From contig JAZQPT010000059.1 of NCBI GenBank assembly GCA_045628725.1, forward strand, positions 1 through 6,729: a stretch of DNA of 6,729 nucleotides, read 5' to 3'. The first letter of the stretch is position 1. The number at the start of each line of letters is the position of its first letter. The position numbers were made by a program, and so were the translations under genes. The stretch comes from JACQGD01 sp045628725. GTDB taxonomy: Bacteria; Patescibacteriota; Saccharimonadia; Saccharimonadales; Saccharimonadaceae. Below are positions 6,130 through 6,729 of the stretch, piece after piece. The notes under the pieces are model-generated. The model was not told the DNA's origin and ran no database searches. It worked only from the letters and a program-made list of their open reading frames with translations.

Positions 6130-6594
6130 ATGGAGAAGTCCAGCCGACACAAGCAGCACGTGGTGTTTATGGAGAAAAACTTCAACCCAAAATTGAGGCG
6201 AATGCTTCAAATCCTCCTGTTTGTTTCGCTCGTGCTAGTGGTCTACGTCATCTATTCGGCTATCGCCAACCATGCCAATCCTTGGTTCGTGCTAAGTGGA
6301 TTTATTATTGGAATCGGTATCGGCATATTCTTCGCACGCATGTTCAAGATCAGCTGGGACGAACACACGAGTCAGGTGGTATACAGAATGGATATCATTG
6401 GCGTTATTTTACTTATTGCTTTTATTATATTTGATATCAATCGAAGTGTAATCGTTGCGGATTTCATTAGTGCGCCGAATGTTAAAACAACAAGCTACGC
6501 ACTGCTCGCCGGTATATTTTATGGTCGAGTCGTCGGGACGGGACGGTCTATCGTCACAGTTTTGCGTACCCAAAAAATCTTGCCGCCCAAGTAG
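6130..6594 (+). CDS. Four-helix membrane protein of unknown function
   Basis: A 154-residue protein with a basic N-terminal tail (1-24) and hydrophobic segments at about 25-46, 51-71, 86-104 and 119-139. Helix 2 is glycine-rich (GFIIGIGIGIFFARMF, 57-72) and is followed by a short polar hairpin, ISWDEHTSQVVYR (74-86), between helices 2 and 3. The last helix ends in YGRVVGTGRSIVTVLR (131-146), basic and probably cytoplasmic. The layout, with a short aspartate-containing hairpin after helix 2, distantly recalls the CcdC/DUF1453 proteins, but I do not claim membership. The start at 6130 is preferred because of the -10 box six bases upstream; a second ATG at 6169 (residue 14) lacks any ribosome site. 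Reading frame and membrane pattern support a real gene. Confidence 0.72.
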   Translation: MEKSSRHKQHVVFMEKNFNPKLRRMLQILLFVSLVLVVYVIYSAIANHANPWFVLSGFIIGIGIGIFFARMFKISWDEHTSQVVYRMDIIGVILLIAFIIFDINRSVIVADFISAPNVKTTSYALLAGIFYGRVVGTGRSIVTVLRTQKILPPK

Positions 6595-6681
6595 CAACAG
6601 GAGCGCGCCCCAGCAAGCGACAGGGCAATACAACGATAGAATATTATTGCTCATTTTATAAATTAGTGACATAATCAAAAT
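6595..6681 (+). promoter_or_regulatory. Intergenic region with promoter of the downstream partial gene
   Basis: A -35 TTGCTC (6647-6652) and an extended -10, TGA followed by CATAAT (6667-6675), are 17 bases apart. Six bases then lead to the ATG at 6682. The -35 resembles the TTGCTT of the padR promoter. The first half of the gap (6595-6640) holds no convincing terminator hairpin, although the gene at 6130 ends just before it. Confidence 0.6.
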
Positions 6682-6729
6682 ATGAGCTATGACCCGGAGC
6701 GATCCAACGGCATAGAGCCCGCCTCGACG
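6682..6729 (+). CDS. Start of an unidentified gene, cut by the window end
   Basis: Sixteen codons are open from the ATG to the last base and read MSYDPERSNGIEPAST. The polar, proline-containing start suggests a soluble or flexible N-terminus and no signal peptide, but too little is visible to name a product. The evidence for a true start is the well-placed promoter directly upstream, with the same leaderless spacing as other genes in the window. Confidence 0.5.
   Translation, partial: MSYDPERSNGIEPAST

Noticed and set aside
6601..6626. Possible terminator hairpin from GCCC and GGGC after the gene at 6130
   Set aside because: The stem is only four or five pairs with a long loop and no T-run follows it.
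6455..6661. Plus-strand 68-residue frame overlapping the end of the gene at 6130
   Set aside because: It starts inside another gene, has no ribosome site or promoter, and its composition looks random.

Overview
The window is compact bacterial DNA with nine complete genes, two genes cut by the window edges, and very short intergenic gaps. The standard bacterial code fits, because TGA serves as a stop in at least two genes. Five genes inside the window, and a sixth at its right edge, appear to start on leaderless transcripts: a -10 box, usually with an extended TGn, ends only 6-8 bases before the ATG and no Shine-Dalgarno sequence is present. Genes inside operons instead have a Shine-Dalgarno or overlap the gene before them. 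This style, together with the small genome-like packing and a mix of small membrane proteins, would suit a Candidate Phyla Radiation bacterium such as Saccharibacteria. That placement is an inference made with moderate to low confidence; no marker gene is present to settle it.

Left part (1-780, plus strand): the 3' end of a YdeI/OmpD-associated family gene, then a 65-residue glycine-rich two-helix membrane protein with its own promoter. A strong bidirectional hairpin terminator follows, and it also serves the operon arriving from the right.

Centre (782-4145, minus strand): a three-gene operon read right to left. It encodes a PadR-family repressor, a MacB/LolD-type ABC ATPase and a ten-helix FtsX-like permease. 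All three genes overlap at their ends. The promoter of the operon lies in a near-perfect inverted repeat that is a good candidate for the PadR operator. This is a self-regulated transporter module, probably for efflux or for response to an envelope-active compound.

Divergent region and right part (4146-6729, plus strand): a zinc-independent MDR-family NAD(P)-dependent oxidoreductase is divergent from the PadR operon, and its promoter carries a second inverted repeat with the same CAC-N3-GTG core. After it come a small cupin-like protein coupled to a DUF1761 membrane protein, a four-helix membrane protein of unknown function, and the first 16 codons of another gene.

The most interesting points are the consistent leaderless start architecture and the possibility that one PadR protein controls both the ABC transporter operon and the divergent oxidoreductase. 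No mobile element, CRISPR array, tRNA or rRNA was seen.
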